Source: Nostocoides jenkinsii Ben 74 (GTDB taxonomy: Bacteria; Actinomycetota; Actinomycetes; Actinomycetales; Dermatophilaceae). Taken from it: a stretch of DNA of 64,000 bases. How positions within the stretch are numbered: position 1 is the first letter of the stretch; each line of letters starts with the position of its first letter. Below, one piece after another: positions 52,413-60,194 of this stretch. Where the stretch lies: NCBI RefSeq assembly GCF_001046875.1, contig NZ_HF571038.1, positions 980,952-1,044,951 on the forward strand, in the 5' to 3' direction. The position numbers were made by a program, and so were the translations under genes. The notes beneath the pieces were generated by a model. The model made no database searches, was not told where the DNA came from, and saw nothing but the letters and a program-made list of their open reading frames with translations.

Positions 52413-53819
52413 GTGCCCACCAACTGCCTGTGGACGCAGTCGTATGCCGCGCGCTCCCCCCGCGCCGATGCCTCCACTACCGACGTGCCCACCAAGGCGC
52501 CCGTCGGGGCGACCGCCGATGTTCCCGCCGAGGTGGACGTCGCCATCGTGGGTGGCGGGTTCACGGGGCTGTGGACGGCGTACTACCTATTGCGGTCGAA
52601 CCCGCGGCTGGGGGTCCTCGTGGTGGAGGCCGAACATGTGGGCTTCGGTGCGAGCGGCCGGAACGGCGGGTGGGTGTCCGCGCTCTTCCCGGTCGGCGCG
52701 TCGCGGCTAGCGGGCCAGCACGGGATCGAGGCGACGCGCGATTTCCTGGCGGCGCTGCGGCATACGGTCGACGAGGTGGGCGCGGTGGTATCGGCGGAGG
52801 CACTGCCGGGAGTCGGCTTTGTGAAGGGGGGCGCGCTATTTCTGGCGCGGAATCCGGCGCAGGTCGAGCGCGCCCGCGGCGACGTGGCGGCCGGAGAGCA
52901 GTGGGGCGACGGGACGGTGTGGTTGCCGCCGGGCGCTGCGCGGGAGCGGCTGGCGGCGACGAATGTCCTTGGCGCGGCGTGGAATCCGCATTGCGCGCGG
53001 GTGCAGCCGAGGGCACTGGTGGACGGGCTGGCGACGGCCGTTCAACGGTTGGGTGGTCGCATTGTCGAAGGCGTGCGCGTCGCGGGCGCCTCGCCGGGGC
53101 AGGTGCGGCTGGTTGACGGGCGGACGGTGCGTGCCGGGCACATCGTGCGGGCAACCGAGGCCTACACCGCGCAGTTGACCGGCCTGCGGCGGCGGCTGGC
53201 GCCCGTCTATTCGCTGATCGTCGCGACCGAGCCACTGCCCGCCGCGACGTGGGATGCCATCGGGCTGGCTCGGCGGGAGGTCTTCAGCGACTACCGGAAT
53301 GTCATCGTCTACGGCCAGCGCACCGAGGATGACCGGCTGGTTTTCGGCGGTCGGGGGGCGCCCTACCACTTCGGATCGGGCGTGCGCCCGGAGTTCGATG
53401 GTGACGAGGGAGTATTTGCGTCGCTGCGAAAAGCCTTGCGGGAGATGCTTCCTCAGCTCGGTGATACTCAGTTCACGCACGCATGGGGCGGGCCACTCGG
53501 CATACCGCGGGATTGGCATCCGTCGGTGGGCTATGACCCGGCCACGCGCGTCGGGTGGGCCGGTGGGTATGTCGGTGACGGCGTCGCGGCGACCAATCTG
53601 GCCGGGCGCACGCTGGCCGACTTGGTGAGCGGGCGGCATACGGCCCTGACGCGGTTGCCGTGGGTGGGGCACCGTTCACCGCAGTGGGAGCCGGAGCCCT
53701 TCCGCTGGCTCGGAGTCAATGGCGGGCTCCGGTTGGCCGCCCTCGCGGACCGCGAGGAGGCGCTGACCGGCCGCCCGGCGCGGCTGGGTGGGGCGCTGGA
53801 GGCGCTGACCGGGCACTGA
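52413..53819 (+). CDS. FAD-dependent amine oxidase-like enzyme (PuuB/DadA type)
   Basis: 468 residues. FAD motif 'VAIVGGGFTGLWTAYYL', 'VEAEHVGFGASGRNGGWVSALFP' (the GASGRNGG flavin loop typical of PuuB) and C-terminal 'WAGGYVGDGVAATNLAGRTLADL'. Likely oxidises putrescine or gamma-glutamylputrescine to the aldehyde used by the adjacent dehydrogenase. No PuuA ligase is in the window, so the exact substrate is open. GTG start. The first 40 residues are low-complexity and contain a repeat of GACGTGCCCACCAA (52410, 52482). Confidence 0.85.
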   Translation: MPTNCLWTQSYAARSPRADASTTDVPTKAPVGATADVPAEVDVAIVGGGFTGLWTAYYLLRSNPRLGVLVVEAEHVGFGASGRNGGWVSALFPVGASRLAGQHGIEATRDFLAALRHTVDEVGAVVSAEALPGVGFVKGGALFLARNPAQVERARGDVAAGEQWGDGTVWLPPGAARERLAATNVLGAAWNPHCARVQPRALVDGLATAVQRLGGRIVEGVRVAGASPGQVRLVDGRTVRAGHIVRATEAYTAQLTGLRRRLAPVYSLIVATEPLPAATWDAIGLARREVFSDYRNVIVYGQRTEDDRLVFGGRGAPYHFGSGVRPEFDGDEGVFASLRKALREMLPQLGDTQFTHAWGGPLGIPRDWHPSVGYDPATRVGWAGGYVGDGVAATNLAGRTLADLVSGRHTALTRLPWVGHRSPQWEPEPFRWLGVNGGLRLAALADREEALTGRPARLGGALEALTGH

Positions 53820-53830
53820 GGCAGACAGGC

Positions 53831-53891
53831 GGAATACCAATGCCGCCGGTGGATCGTTCAGATCCGGCCACCAGAGTTCGATTGGTATTCC
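53831..53891. terminator. Inverted repeat between convergent FAD oxidase and TetR genes
   Basis: Perfect 11-bp arms GGAATACCAAT (53831-53841) and ATTGGTATTCC (53881-53891) enclosing a smaller GGATC/GATCC stem (53851-53865). Lies in the 84-bp gap of a convergent pair, so a bidirectional terminator is likely. A regulatory site is less likely here. Confidence 0.55.
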
Positions 53892-53903
53892 AAATGTCCG
53901 CGG

Positions 53904-54584
53904 TCAGCCCGCGGACTCGTGCTGCAACCGAACCCCGGCGAGCAGCAGGTCGAGGCCCGCGAGGAATTGCTCGGTGTCCTGGTGGTGCTCGAACTCGTCG
54001 GCGACCTCGTGGATGAACGGATACTCGGCCGGGTCGAACGCGCGCCACGCGGCGACATACTCCGCCATCATCGCGGCACGCTCATCGTCGGGGACACCCG
54101 TGGGGCCCTGGCTCATCTCGGAGCCGACGCCGACGACATAGCTGACGATCGCGGAGACAGCGTGGAATCGCTGGCGGCTGGTCAGGTCGAGCCGCTGCAC
54201 CTGCTGGCCGAAGTGCTCATAAACGCGCATTGAATTCGGTTGCATGTCAACGCTTCTCATGAGGTATGCCGCGAGCCACCGCCGCGCGGTCATCGCCTCG
54301 AAGAGGGCCAGGCCGAGGGCGCGGAGGTTGGCGATCGGGTTCGGGCCGGTGGCGATGCGGTCGGCCTGGACGACCAACTCGCCCATGACGAGATCCGTTG
54401 CGCGGTCGAGCAGTTCGTCCTTGCCGGAGACGTACCAGTAGACGCTGCCCACTCCCCCACCCAAGCGCGCAGCCAGGGATCGGAAGGTCAGCGCCTCCTC
54501 CCCGGACTCATCGAGGATCGCCACCGCGGCCTCCAGGATGGCCGGGAGGGAGTGAGTCGAGCGGGCGCGGCGAGCGGGCGGCAT
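53904..54584 (-). CDS. TetR-family repressor
   Basis: 226 residues. HTH 'ALTFRSLAARLGGGVGSVYWYVSGKDELLDRA' at about residues 30-60, then a TetR_C ligand domain ('ALGLALFEAMTARRWLAAYLMRS', 'AIVSYVVGVGSEMSQGP'). The ATG at 54584 places the DNA-binding domain at the normal distance. An upstream ATG (54680) would read through the operators and is unlikely. The gene is divergent from an MFS efflux gene that is now broken; its target may therefore be only itself. Confidence 0.88.
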   Translation of the reverse strand: MPPARRARSTHSLPAILEAAVAILDESGEEALTFRSLAARLGGGVGSVYWYVSGKDELLDRATDLVMGELVVQADRIATGPNPIANLRALGLALFEAMTARRWLAAYLMRSVDMQPNSMRVYEHFGQQVQRLDLTSRQRFHAVSAIVSYVVGVGSEMSQGPTGVPDDERAAMMAEYVAAWRAFDPAEYPFIHEVADEFEHHQDTEQFLAGLDLLLAGVRLQHESAG

Positions 54585-54613
54585 ACGTCCATCGAACCAC
54601 GGAAGTTGCCGTT

Positions 54614-54668
54614 TCTCGAACGTCGTTCTATCCTCGAACAACATTCGAGAGTAGAACGTCGTTCGAGA
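54614..54668. promoter_or_regulatory. Triple TetR operator, 18-bp spaced
   Basis: Three dyads: GAACGTCGTTC at 54618-54628, the variant GAACAACATTC at 54636-54646 and GAACGTCGTTC at 54654-54664. Starts are exactly 18 bp apart. The outer flanks (TCTC.. / ..GAGA) extend them into a larger inverted repeat. All lie in the 95-bp TetR/MFS divergent gap. Confidence 0.75.
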
Positions 54669-54679
54669 AGGAGCTAGCA

Positions 54680-55983
54680 ATGACCACCATCACCACGCCG
54701 CCGACCGAGACTGCGGAGGTCTCCCTCCCCTCGGCCCGGATCTACCCGTCGCTGAGGGCGGCTTGGGTGCCACTGCTGGCGCTGGCACTCGCCTTCTTCG
54801 TCGAGATGGTCGACAACACCATCCTGACCATTGCCCTGCCGACGATCGGCCGCTCCTTCGATGCGAGCACGACCGCCTTGCAATGGGTGACCGGCGCTAT
54901 GCCCTGACCTTCGGCGGGCTCTTGCTGACCGCGGGCGCGCTCGCGGACCGCTTCGGCCGGCGCCGGATCCTGTCGTACGGGCTGGCGGCCTTCGGGGCGA
55001 TCAGCGCCCTGGTGCCGCTTGTGTCGAGCATCGGGGACCTCGTTGCGCTCCGGGCGGCCCTGGGGGTCGCGGCGGCCGCTGTGGCGCCGGTGACGATGTC
55101 CTTGGTCTTCCGGCTCTTCGATGACGAGGCGCTGCGCATGCGGGCGATCACGCTGATGGTTGTCGTCGGGATGAGCGGTTTTGCGCTTGGCCCTCGGCCT
55201 GTTCAGCTATGCCTTGACCAGCGGCGTGGAGCAGGGCTGGACGGCGCCGTCGACGCTCGTGTGCGTCGTGGGGGCGGTGGTCGCGGTGATCGCCTTCATC
55301 GGGCGCGAGGCGTCCGCCGAGCATCCGATGTTGGACCTGACCCTGTTGCGGGGCAGGACGATTCGCGGTGCGGCCCTCGCGCAGCTCAGCGGCAGCGTGG
55401 CCATGGTCGGCGCGATGTTCGGGCTGGTGCTGCACTTCCAGTACGCCTTCGGCTGGTCGCCCGTGCGCGCGGGCCTCGCCAACCTCCCCTTCATCGTGAC
55501 GATGCTTGTCGCGACGCCGAGTGGGCCGCCGCGCGCTTCGGTCACCGGGTCGCGACGATGGCGGGTGCGGTCGCGCTGACCGCGTCGCTAGTCGGGCTGG
55601 CCGTCGCGGCGACGGACGGCTACCTCGCGATCGCCGCCGCCATGGTCGGTATGACGCTCGGCCTGCGCGTGATCATGACGATCTGCGCGATCGCACTCGT
55701 CAACGCCATGCCCGCCAACCGAACCTCCATTGGGGCCGCGCTGAACGACACCGCCCAGGAGATCGGCACCTGCCTCGGCATCGCGGTCATTGGCACCGTG
55801 CTCGCCGCCGCCATGGGCGCGGCCCTGCCGGCCGGCGTCTGGAGCACCGCGCTGGCGAGCCAGTTCTTCCAGGGTGAGCGCGCGGCATACCTCGTCCTCG
55901 CGGTGTTGGCCGGGGTGATTTCCCTGTATGGCGCATCCACCCTCACCGACTCCCGCGATACCAAGGAGTCCGCCAGAGCCTGA
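54680..55983 (+). pseudogene. MFS drug-efflux transporter (EmrB/QacA type), multiply disrupted
   Basis: Starts well: AAGGAG before ATG 54680 and 'VDNTILTIALPTIGRSFDASTTALQWV', a DHA2-family helix 1. A one-base loss near 54893 shifts the frame before 'YALTFGGLLLTAGALADRFGRRR'. Near 55193 about 50 residues are missing between 'MSGFALGP' and 'LALGLFSYALTSGVEQGW', with another shift. Near 55513 a third shift precedes 'RFGHRVATMAGAVAL'. The remainder runs to TGA 55983. Three independent lesions indicate real decay, not one sequencing error. Confidence 0.88.
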
Positions 55984-56025
55984 CGTGGAGCGCGGTCGAC
56001 TGCATGCAGGGTTCATGCAGTGGCG

Positions 56026-56031
56026 TAGGGT
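56026..56031 (+). promoter_or_regulatory. -10 box, leaderless promoter of the antitoxin gene
   Basis: TAGGGT, 7 bases, then ATG at 56039. Confidence 0.5.
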
Positions 56032-56038
56032 GGCACTC

Positions 56039-56269
56039 ATGCGAACCGAGATCGTGCAGGTCCGAGACGTGCCCAGCGCAGAACTCGATGTCCTGCGCGA
56101 TCGCGCGGCGGCGCGGAGCATCTCGCTATCGAGTTACCTGCGCGAACTCATCCACCACGATGCTTCCCGACCCGAGATAGGGGCCATCCTCGACCGCATC
56201 GCCACACGGGCAAGCGTCGGCGCCGACGGGACCGACATACGGGAACTCATTGCGGAGGGCCGGACCTAG
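56039..56269 (+). CDS. VapB/FitA-like antitoxin
   Basis: 76 residues. 'VQVRDVPSAELDVLRDRAAARSISLSSYLRELIHH' has the ribbon-helix-helix pattern of FitA-type antitoxins: a short strand followed by two helices with SSYLRE. The C-terminal acidic tail would occupy the toxin site. Ends two bases before the PIN-domain toxin gene. Its leaderless promoter overlaps the expected autoregulatory site. Confidence 0.82.
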   Translation: MRTEIVQVRDVPSAELDVLRDRAAARSISLSSYLRELIHHDASRPEIGAILDRIATRASVGADGTDIRELIAEGRT

Positions 56270-56271
56270 TT

Positions 56272-56679
56272 GTGGTGGTCGTCGACGCCTCGATCGTCGT
56301 TCGACTCCTGCAGAACCGGCGCGGTGACGGGCCGCTGCGTGATCGACTCCGGCGTGAGCGCTTCGTGCACGCGCCGACGCTGATCGACGCGGAGGTCGCG
56401 TCCGCAATTCGGGGCCTGCTCATCACCTCGAAGCTGACCATCCGGATCACGCTTGAGCGGGCCGAGCAGATGCTCGCCGACTATGCAGACCTGCCGATCG
56501 TCCGGCATCCCATGCAACCTCTGCAAGCCCACGTCGTGGCCCTGCGCAACAATCTCACCGGGTATGACGCGTTCTACGTCGCGCTGGCCGCGACACTCAG
56601 CCTCCCGCTCCTGACAGACGATGCGAAGTTCGCGCGCGCGCCGGGCCTCCCTGCCGCCATCGAGACCTGGCCCGCATGA
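56272..56679 (+). CDS. VapC-like PIN-domain toxin
   Basis: 135 residues. Metal-binding acids: 'VVVDASIVVRLL' (first Asp), 'LIDAEVASAIRGL' (Glu), 'GYDAFYVALAATLSLPLLTDDAKFAR' (Asp pair). A PIN RNase that cleaves tRNA or rRNA in known members. GTG start immediately after the antitoxin stop, which ensures coupled synthesis. Confidence 0.87.
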   Translation: MVVVDASIVVRLLQNRRGDGPLRDRLRRERFVHAPTLIDAEVASAIRGLLITSKLTIRITLERAEQMLADYADLPIVRHPMQPLQAHVVALRNNLTGYDAFYVALAATLSLPLLTDDAKFARAPGLPAAIETWPA

Positions 56680-56713
56680 GTCGCTTTGTCGTGGCCCAAG
56701 GTGAGGGACACTG

Positions 56714-57259
56714 ATGACCGTGACGACGCTGCCCTGGGGGCGGTCGCTGACCGCCGAGGATCTCGCGGCGATGCCCGATGACGGGCACCGCTACGAGCTC
56801 ATCGACGGGGCGCTGATTGTGACCCCGTCACCGGGTCGTGAGCACCAACTGTGCGCAGGCAAGTTCTACATCGATCTCACTGCCGCGTGTCCAGGCCACC
56901 TGTGCGTTGCCTTCGCTCCCTTGGATGTGGCCTATACGCGGGACACGGTGCTGCAGCCGGACATTCTCGTCGTCGAGCGCGCGGGGTTCTTCGACAAGGA
57001 CCGTCCTCTCCGACCATTGCTGGCGGTTGAGGTGTTGTCTCCCAGCACCCGGCTGATCGATCTCAACACCAAGAAGGCACGCTTCGAGGAGGCCGGCTGC
57101 GCGAGCTACTGGGTCATCGACCCGATTGCGCTGCGGCTCATCGCGTGGGACCTCGTAGATGGCGCCTATCAGCTGGTGGCAGATGTCGCGGCCGGGGACG
57201 AATGGACCGCCACCCTGCCGTTCCCGGTGACTCTGGCGCCCGGCTCACTGCTCGACTGA
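56714..57259 (+). CDS. Uma2-family (DUF820) restriction-endonuclease-fold protein
   Basis: 181 residues. 'LTAEDLAAMPDDGHRYELIDGALIVTPSPGREHQ', 'QPDILVVERAG', 'LLAVEVLSPSTRLIDLNTKKARFEEAGCASYWVID' is the full Uma2 pattern with the PD-(D/E)xK-type Asp, the Glu of AVEVLSPST and the Lys of TKKARFEEAG. Nuclease activity is presumed from fold; biological role unknown. AAGGTGAGGG is the ribosome site. Follows the toxin-antitoxin pair by 34 bp, perhaps as a defence-type accessory cluster. Confidence 0.88.
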   Translation: MTVTTLPWGRSLTAEDLAAMPDDGHRYELIDGALIVTPSPGREHQLCAGKFYIDLTAACPGHLCVAFAPLDVAYTRDTVLQPDILVVERAGFFDKDRPLRPLLAVEVLSPSTRLIDLNTKKARFEEAGCASYWVIDPIALRLIAWDLVDGAYQLVADVAAGDEWTATLPFPVTLAPGSLLD

Positions 57260-57310
57260 TCCGACCTGCTCGACTGACCGCCCCTCGCAGGCCCGGGCCG
57301 TCGGAGGCGG

Positions 57311-57580
57311 CTATCTTGCCAGGTCGGCGCGGACCGCGTCCGCGAAATCGGGATAGGCCGCGACGACTCCCTCGAAGGCCAGGTTGGCCGGGAGTTCGTC
57401 CGCGCGCTGGCGGGAAGTGAGGAAGGCGATGGTCGCCCGGACCAACTCAAGATCGTCGGCTCCGTCGAAGCCGGCGTCGGCGATCGCCTCGGGCGTCAAT
57501 TCGACGACGACCTCGATCGGGTCGCCGTCTTGGCGCAGGCTCACAAGGTAGCGGTGAAACTCCATCGCCTCGATGGTCAT
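57311..57580 (-). CDS. Hypothetical protein (89 aa)
   Basis: 89 residues with the start at the ATG giving 'MTIEAMEFHRYLVSL'. Acidic, helical, no signal peptide, no membrane segment, no family recognised with confidence. It converges with the Uma2 gene and is divergent from the HTH_42 gene. Regular codon usage and conserved-looking 'DLELVRATIAFLTSRQRADELP' argue for a real gene. Confidence 0.6.
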   Translation of the reverse strand: MTIEAMEFHRYLVSLRQDGDPIEVVVELTPEAIADAGFDGADDLELVRATIAFLTSRQRADELPANLAFEGVVAAYPDFADAVRADLAR

Positions 57581-57656
57581 CGATTCGTTTTCCACATCAG
57601 GGCAACGACGGGCCAAGCGCCACCTATTCCGAGCGGTCGGCTACACAGCGCCTCAC

Positions 57657-57662
57657 TACGAT
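57657..57662 (+). promoter_or_regulatory. -10 box, leaderless promoter of the HTH_42 gene
   Basis: TACGAT, 7 bases, then ATG at 57670. It overlaps an ATG at 57661, which is therefore not the start. Confidence 0.55.
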
Positions 57663-57669
57663 GCCTGGC

Positions 57670-58875
57670 ATGCCGGATGTTGCTGCGCTGCGGGCGTACT
57701 GGAGCCATCGTCAGGGGTTGGACGGCTCCCTCGCCAGCGCCACCAGCGCAGACGTCCTGGACCGGGTCGGGTGGGCGCGCTCGGTCGGCGGGACCACGCC
57801 ATACCTCACCCTCTTCAGCCGGGCGGGCATCCGCCGTGAACAGGCGGATGCGGATGTCGCGGCGCTGCGCATTCACGAACTTCCGTCGGCGCGCGATTGC
57901 ACCTATGTGCTGCCCGCCACCGACTTCGCGCTGGCCCCGGTCGTCGGCGGCGGGGTGAGCAGCACCAGCGAACTCCGGGTCGCGGAGAAGCAGGGCGTCA
58001 CCCGAGCCGAGATCGACGCCCTCGCCGACGAGGTCGTCGGCGTACTAAGCGATGGTGATGCGGACCCGGCCGGACTGCGAAAGTCGTTGGGAGACAAAGT
58101 TCGCAGCCTTGGCGACGAGGGCAAGAAGAAGGGCGTGACGACGACCCTGCCGCTCGCTCTCGGCGTCCTGCAGGCGCAGTCGCGCATCCGGCGGGTTCCC
58201 ATCGACGGGCGGCTCGATCAGCAGCGCTTCCGATACACCGTATGGCGTTCTTCTCCAACCTTTTACGGCACACCGCAGGAGGCACGCGCCGAGTTGGCGC
58301 GGAAGTACTGGGGATGGATCGGGCTCGCCTCCCTGGCCCATTTCCAGTGGTTCTCTGGATTCACCAAGACCAATGCCACCAAGGCGGTCGCGGACCTCGG
58401 CCTCGAACCCCTCACGGACACAACGCTTCTCGCCACTCCGGCCACCCTGGCCGAGTTCGCCGACTTCGCGGCCCCACCAGAGCCGCAGGTCTCCCTGATC
58501 GGCTGGCTGGACTCGCTTGTGCTCCTGCGCCGGGACCTGGACTCGCTCACAGTCGAGCGCGATCGCGCGCACCCACTCCTCGAACCGGCCCGCGGCAGCT
58601 CTGCCGGCGGCTCCCTCACCGACCTGCCGAACCAGGGCATCGTCGACCGTGGACGCCTCATCGGACTCTGGGACTACGACCCTGCGACCGAGGAGGTCGT
58701 CTGGGCACCCATCACGAAACTCACTGCGGCACAACGCAAGGCGACGCTGGTCGCGGTCGGCGAGACCGCGGCATACATCCGTGACGACCTCGGGGACAAC
58801 CGAGGGATGTCGCTCGACTCCCCCGCCGGTCGCGCCCCGCGCCTGGCCGCACTGCGCCAGCACGCGATGCCATGA
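57670..58875 (+). CDS. Winged-helix HTH_42 / AlkZ-like protein
   Basis: 401 residues. The spacing of three winged-helix regions and segments such as 'LRAYWSHRQGLDGS', 'QQRFRYTVWRSSP', 'LARKYWGWIGLASLAHFQWFSG' and 'NQGIVDRGRLIGLWDYDPATEEVVW' fit the HTH_42 (DUF1006) family that includes the interstrand-crosslink glycosylase AlkZ/YcaQ. The catalytic QxD/QxQ signature of true AlkZ is not obvious, so activity on DNA lesions is unproven. The ATG overlaps the end of its -10 region spacing as above. ATGA overlap with the next gene. Confidence 0.75.
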   Translation: MPDVAALRAYWSHRQGLDGSLASATSADVLDRVGWARSVGGTTPYLTLFSRAGIRREQADADVAALRIHELPSARDCTYVLPATDFALAPVVGGGVSSTSELRVAEKQGVTRAEIDALADEVVGVLSDGDADPAGLRKSLGDKVRSLGDEGKKKGVTTTLPLALGVLQAQSRIRRVPIDGRLDQQRFRYTVWRSSPTFYGTPQEARAELARKYWGWIGLASLAHFQWFSGFTKTNATKAVADLGLEPLTDTTLLATPATLAEFADFAAPPEPQVSLIGWLDSLVLLRRDLDSLTVERDRAHPLLEPARGSSAGGSLTDLPNQGIVDRGRLIGLWDYDPATEEVVWAPITKLTAAQRKATLVAVGETAAYIRDDLGDNRGMSLDSPAGRAPRLAALRQHAMP

Positions 58876-59990
58876 CCCGCGGTCATTACCCGCCGCCCGG
58901 CGTGGAAATCGAGTCAATCGAGGAACTCGACGCGGCACTCGCTGACGGTCTTGCCCCCGCACGTCTGCGCCTGCAGGACCTCGACCTCACCGACTACCAC
59001 GGCTTAGACCGCCGCACCGATCTCGACGAACTAGTCGTGCTCGGCGGCACCCTCTCCCCCGCGCTCGACGCGCACCTGCGCGCCCACGGCGCCATCATCT
59101 TCCCCAACGACCCCGACGCGGCGCCTATCCGTCCCTATCGAGCGCGGCTCTACACCGCGGACGAGTTGTATGCCGATCTCGCCGCCGGTTATCCCGCCAC
59201 CCCCGACGCCCTTGCCTACGGCTGGTACCGCAACGGACTGCGTCATCCCGACGTCTTTTCCGCTCTGCTGCAAGCGATTCACGACGACTCCATCTCTGAT
59301 GCCCTCGCCGAGTTCGTGCGCGACCGGCAGGTCATCGGCGTCATGGGCGGCCACGCCGTCGGGCGGGGAACCGAGGCGTATGCCGATGCCGCCCGCCTCG
59401 GTTTCGACCTCGCCGAGCGCGGCTTCCTCGTGACCACCGGCGGCGGACCGGGCGCGATGGAGGCCGCCAACCTCGGCGCCCTCGCCCGAAGCGCCGACGA
59501 TCTCACCCGGGCCCTCACCGTCGTCGCCGACGTCCCGTCCTTCGCCGACGACATCGGCGCTTGGGCCGCCTGCGGCCTACGCGCCCGCGACCTCCTGGCG
59601 ACCCCCGACGCCACCCCGACCGACCCCCGCAGCCTCGGGATCCCGACCTGGTTCTATGGCCACGAACCGCCGAACGTCTTCGCCCAAGGCATCGCGAAAT
59701 ACTTCTCCAACGCCATCCGCGAAGACTGGCTGCTCGCCCATTCCCAGGCCGGCATCGTCGTCCTCCCCGGCGCCGCGGGGACCGTCCAAGAAGTTTTCCA
59801 GTTCGCCACCCGCGCCTACTACGCCGACACCACCCCGCCCCCACTCGTCCTCGTCGGCGAGCAGCACTGGCGCGAGAAACTCCCTGTCTGGCAACTCATC
59901 TCGGCCCTCGCCGGCGACCGCCTCATGGCCTCCCGCATCGCCCTCGTCGACTCCGTCGACGACGCCGCCGAACTCCTCCGTACCCGTTAG
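58872..59990 (+). CDS. LOG-family-like Rossmann nucleotide-binding protein
   Basis: 372 residues, much longer than classic LOG proteins (about 190). The C-terminal two thirds has 'VIGVMGGHAVGRG', 'LVTTGGGPGAMEAANLGA' and 'VVLPGAAGTVQEVFQ', matching the GGGxxGxM and PGGxGTxxE motifs of cytokinin-activating LOG/TIGR00730 proteins, except that PGGxGT is PGAAGT. The first 130 residues form an extra domain of unknown role. Coupled by ATGA to the HTH_42 gene. Possible nucleotide 5'-monophosphate hydrolase. Confidence 0.75.
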   Translation: MTRGHYPPPGVEIESIEELDAALADGLAPARLRLQDLDLTDYHGLDRRTDLDELVVLGGTLSPALDAHLRAHGAIIFPNDPDAAPIRPYRARLYTADELYADLAAGYPATPDALAYGWYRNGLRHPDVFSALLQAIHDDSISDALAEFVRDRQVIGVMGGHAVGRGTEAYADAARLGFDLAERGFLVTTGGGPGAMEAANLGALARSADDLTRALTVVADVPSFADDIGAWAACGLRARDLLATPDATPTDPRSLGIPTWFYGHEPPNVFAQGIAKYFSNAIREDWLLAHSQAGIVVLPGAAGTVQEVFQFATRAYYADTTPPPLVLVGEQHWREKLPVWQLISALAGDRLMASRIALVDSVDDAAELLRTR

Positions 59991-60063
59991 GCGGTCCTCT
60001 CACCCCGTCCCCGGACTCGTCCTTCGACGAGCGCAGACGAGCCGGCTAGGTCGCCTGAGCCGC

Positions 60064-60173
60064 GCGAACCCGGAGTAGGCGCCGGGAGGGGCGGTCGAGG
60101 AGCAGAGTCGAGCGACGAAGGAGCGAGCGGCGCGACGAATCTCCCGCCCCGAGGGGGCCTGCTTCGGGTTCGC
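60064..60173. other. Long structured inverted repeat between convergent genes
   Basis: Outer arms of 20 bases at 60064-60083 (GCGAACCCGGAGTAGGCGCC) and 60154-60173 pair with 17 Watson-Crick pairs, two G-U wobbles and one mismatch. A second GC stem lies inside (GGGAGGGGCGG against CTCCCGCCCC). The apex (60095-60140) is a CGA/GAGC-rich run. Position between converging LOG-like and PPK2 genes allows a bidirectional terminator or structured RNA. Confidence 0.55.
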
Positions 60174-60194
60174 CCGTTTCCCCCCACCTACCGC

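Noticed and set aside
54680-55983. MFS gene breaks as sequencing errors
   Set aside because: Three separate lesions including a loss of about 50 residues cannot come from one read error; neighbouring genes are intact.
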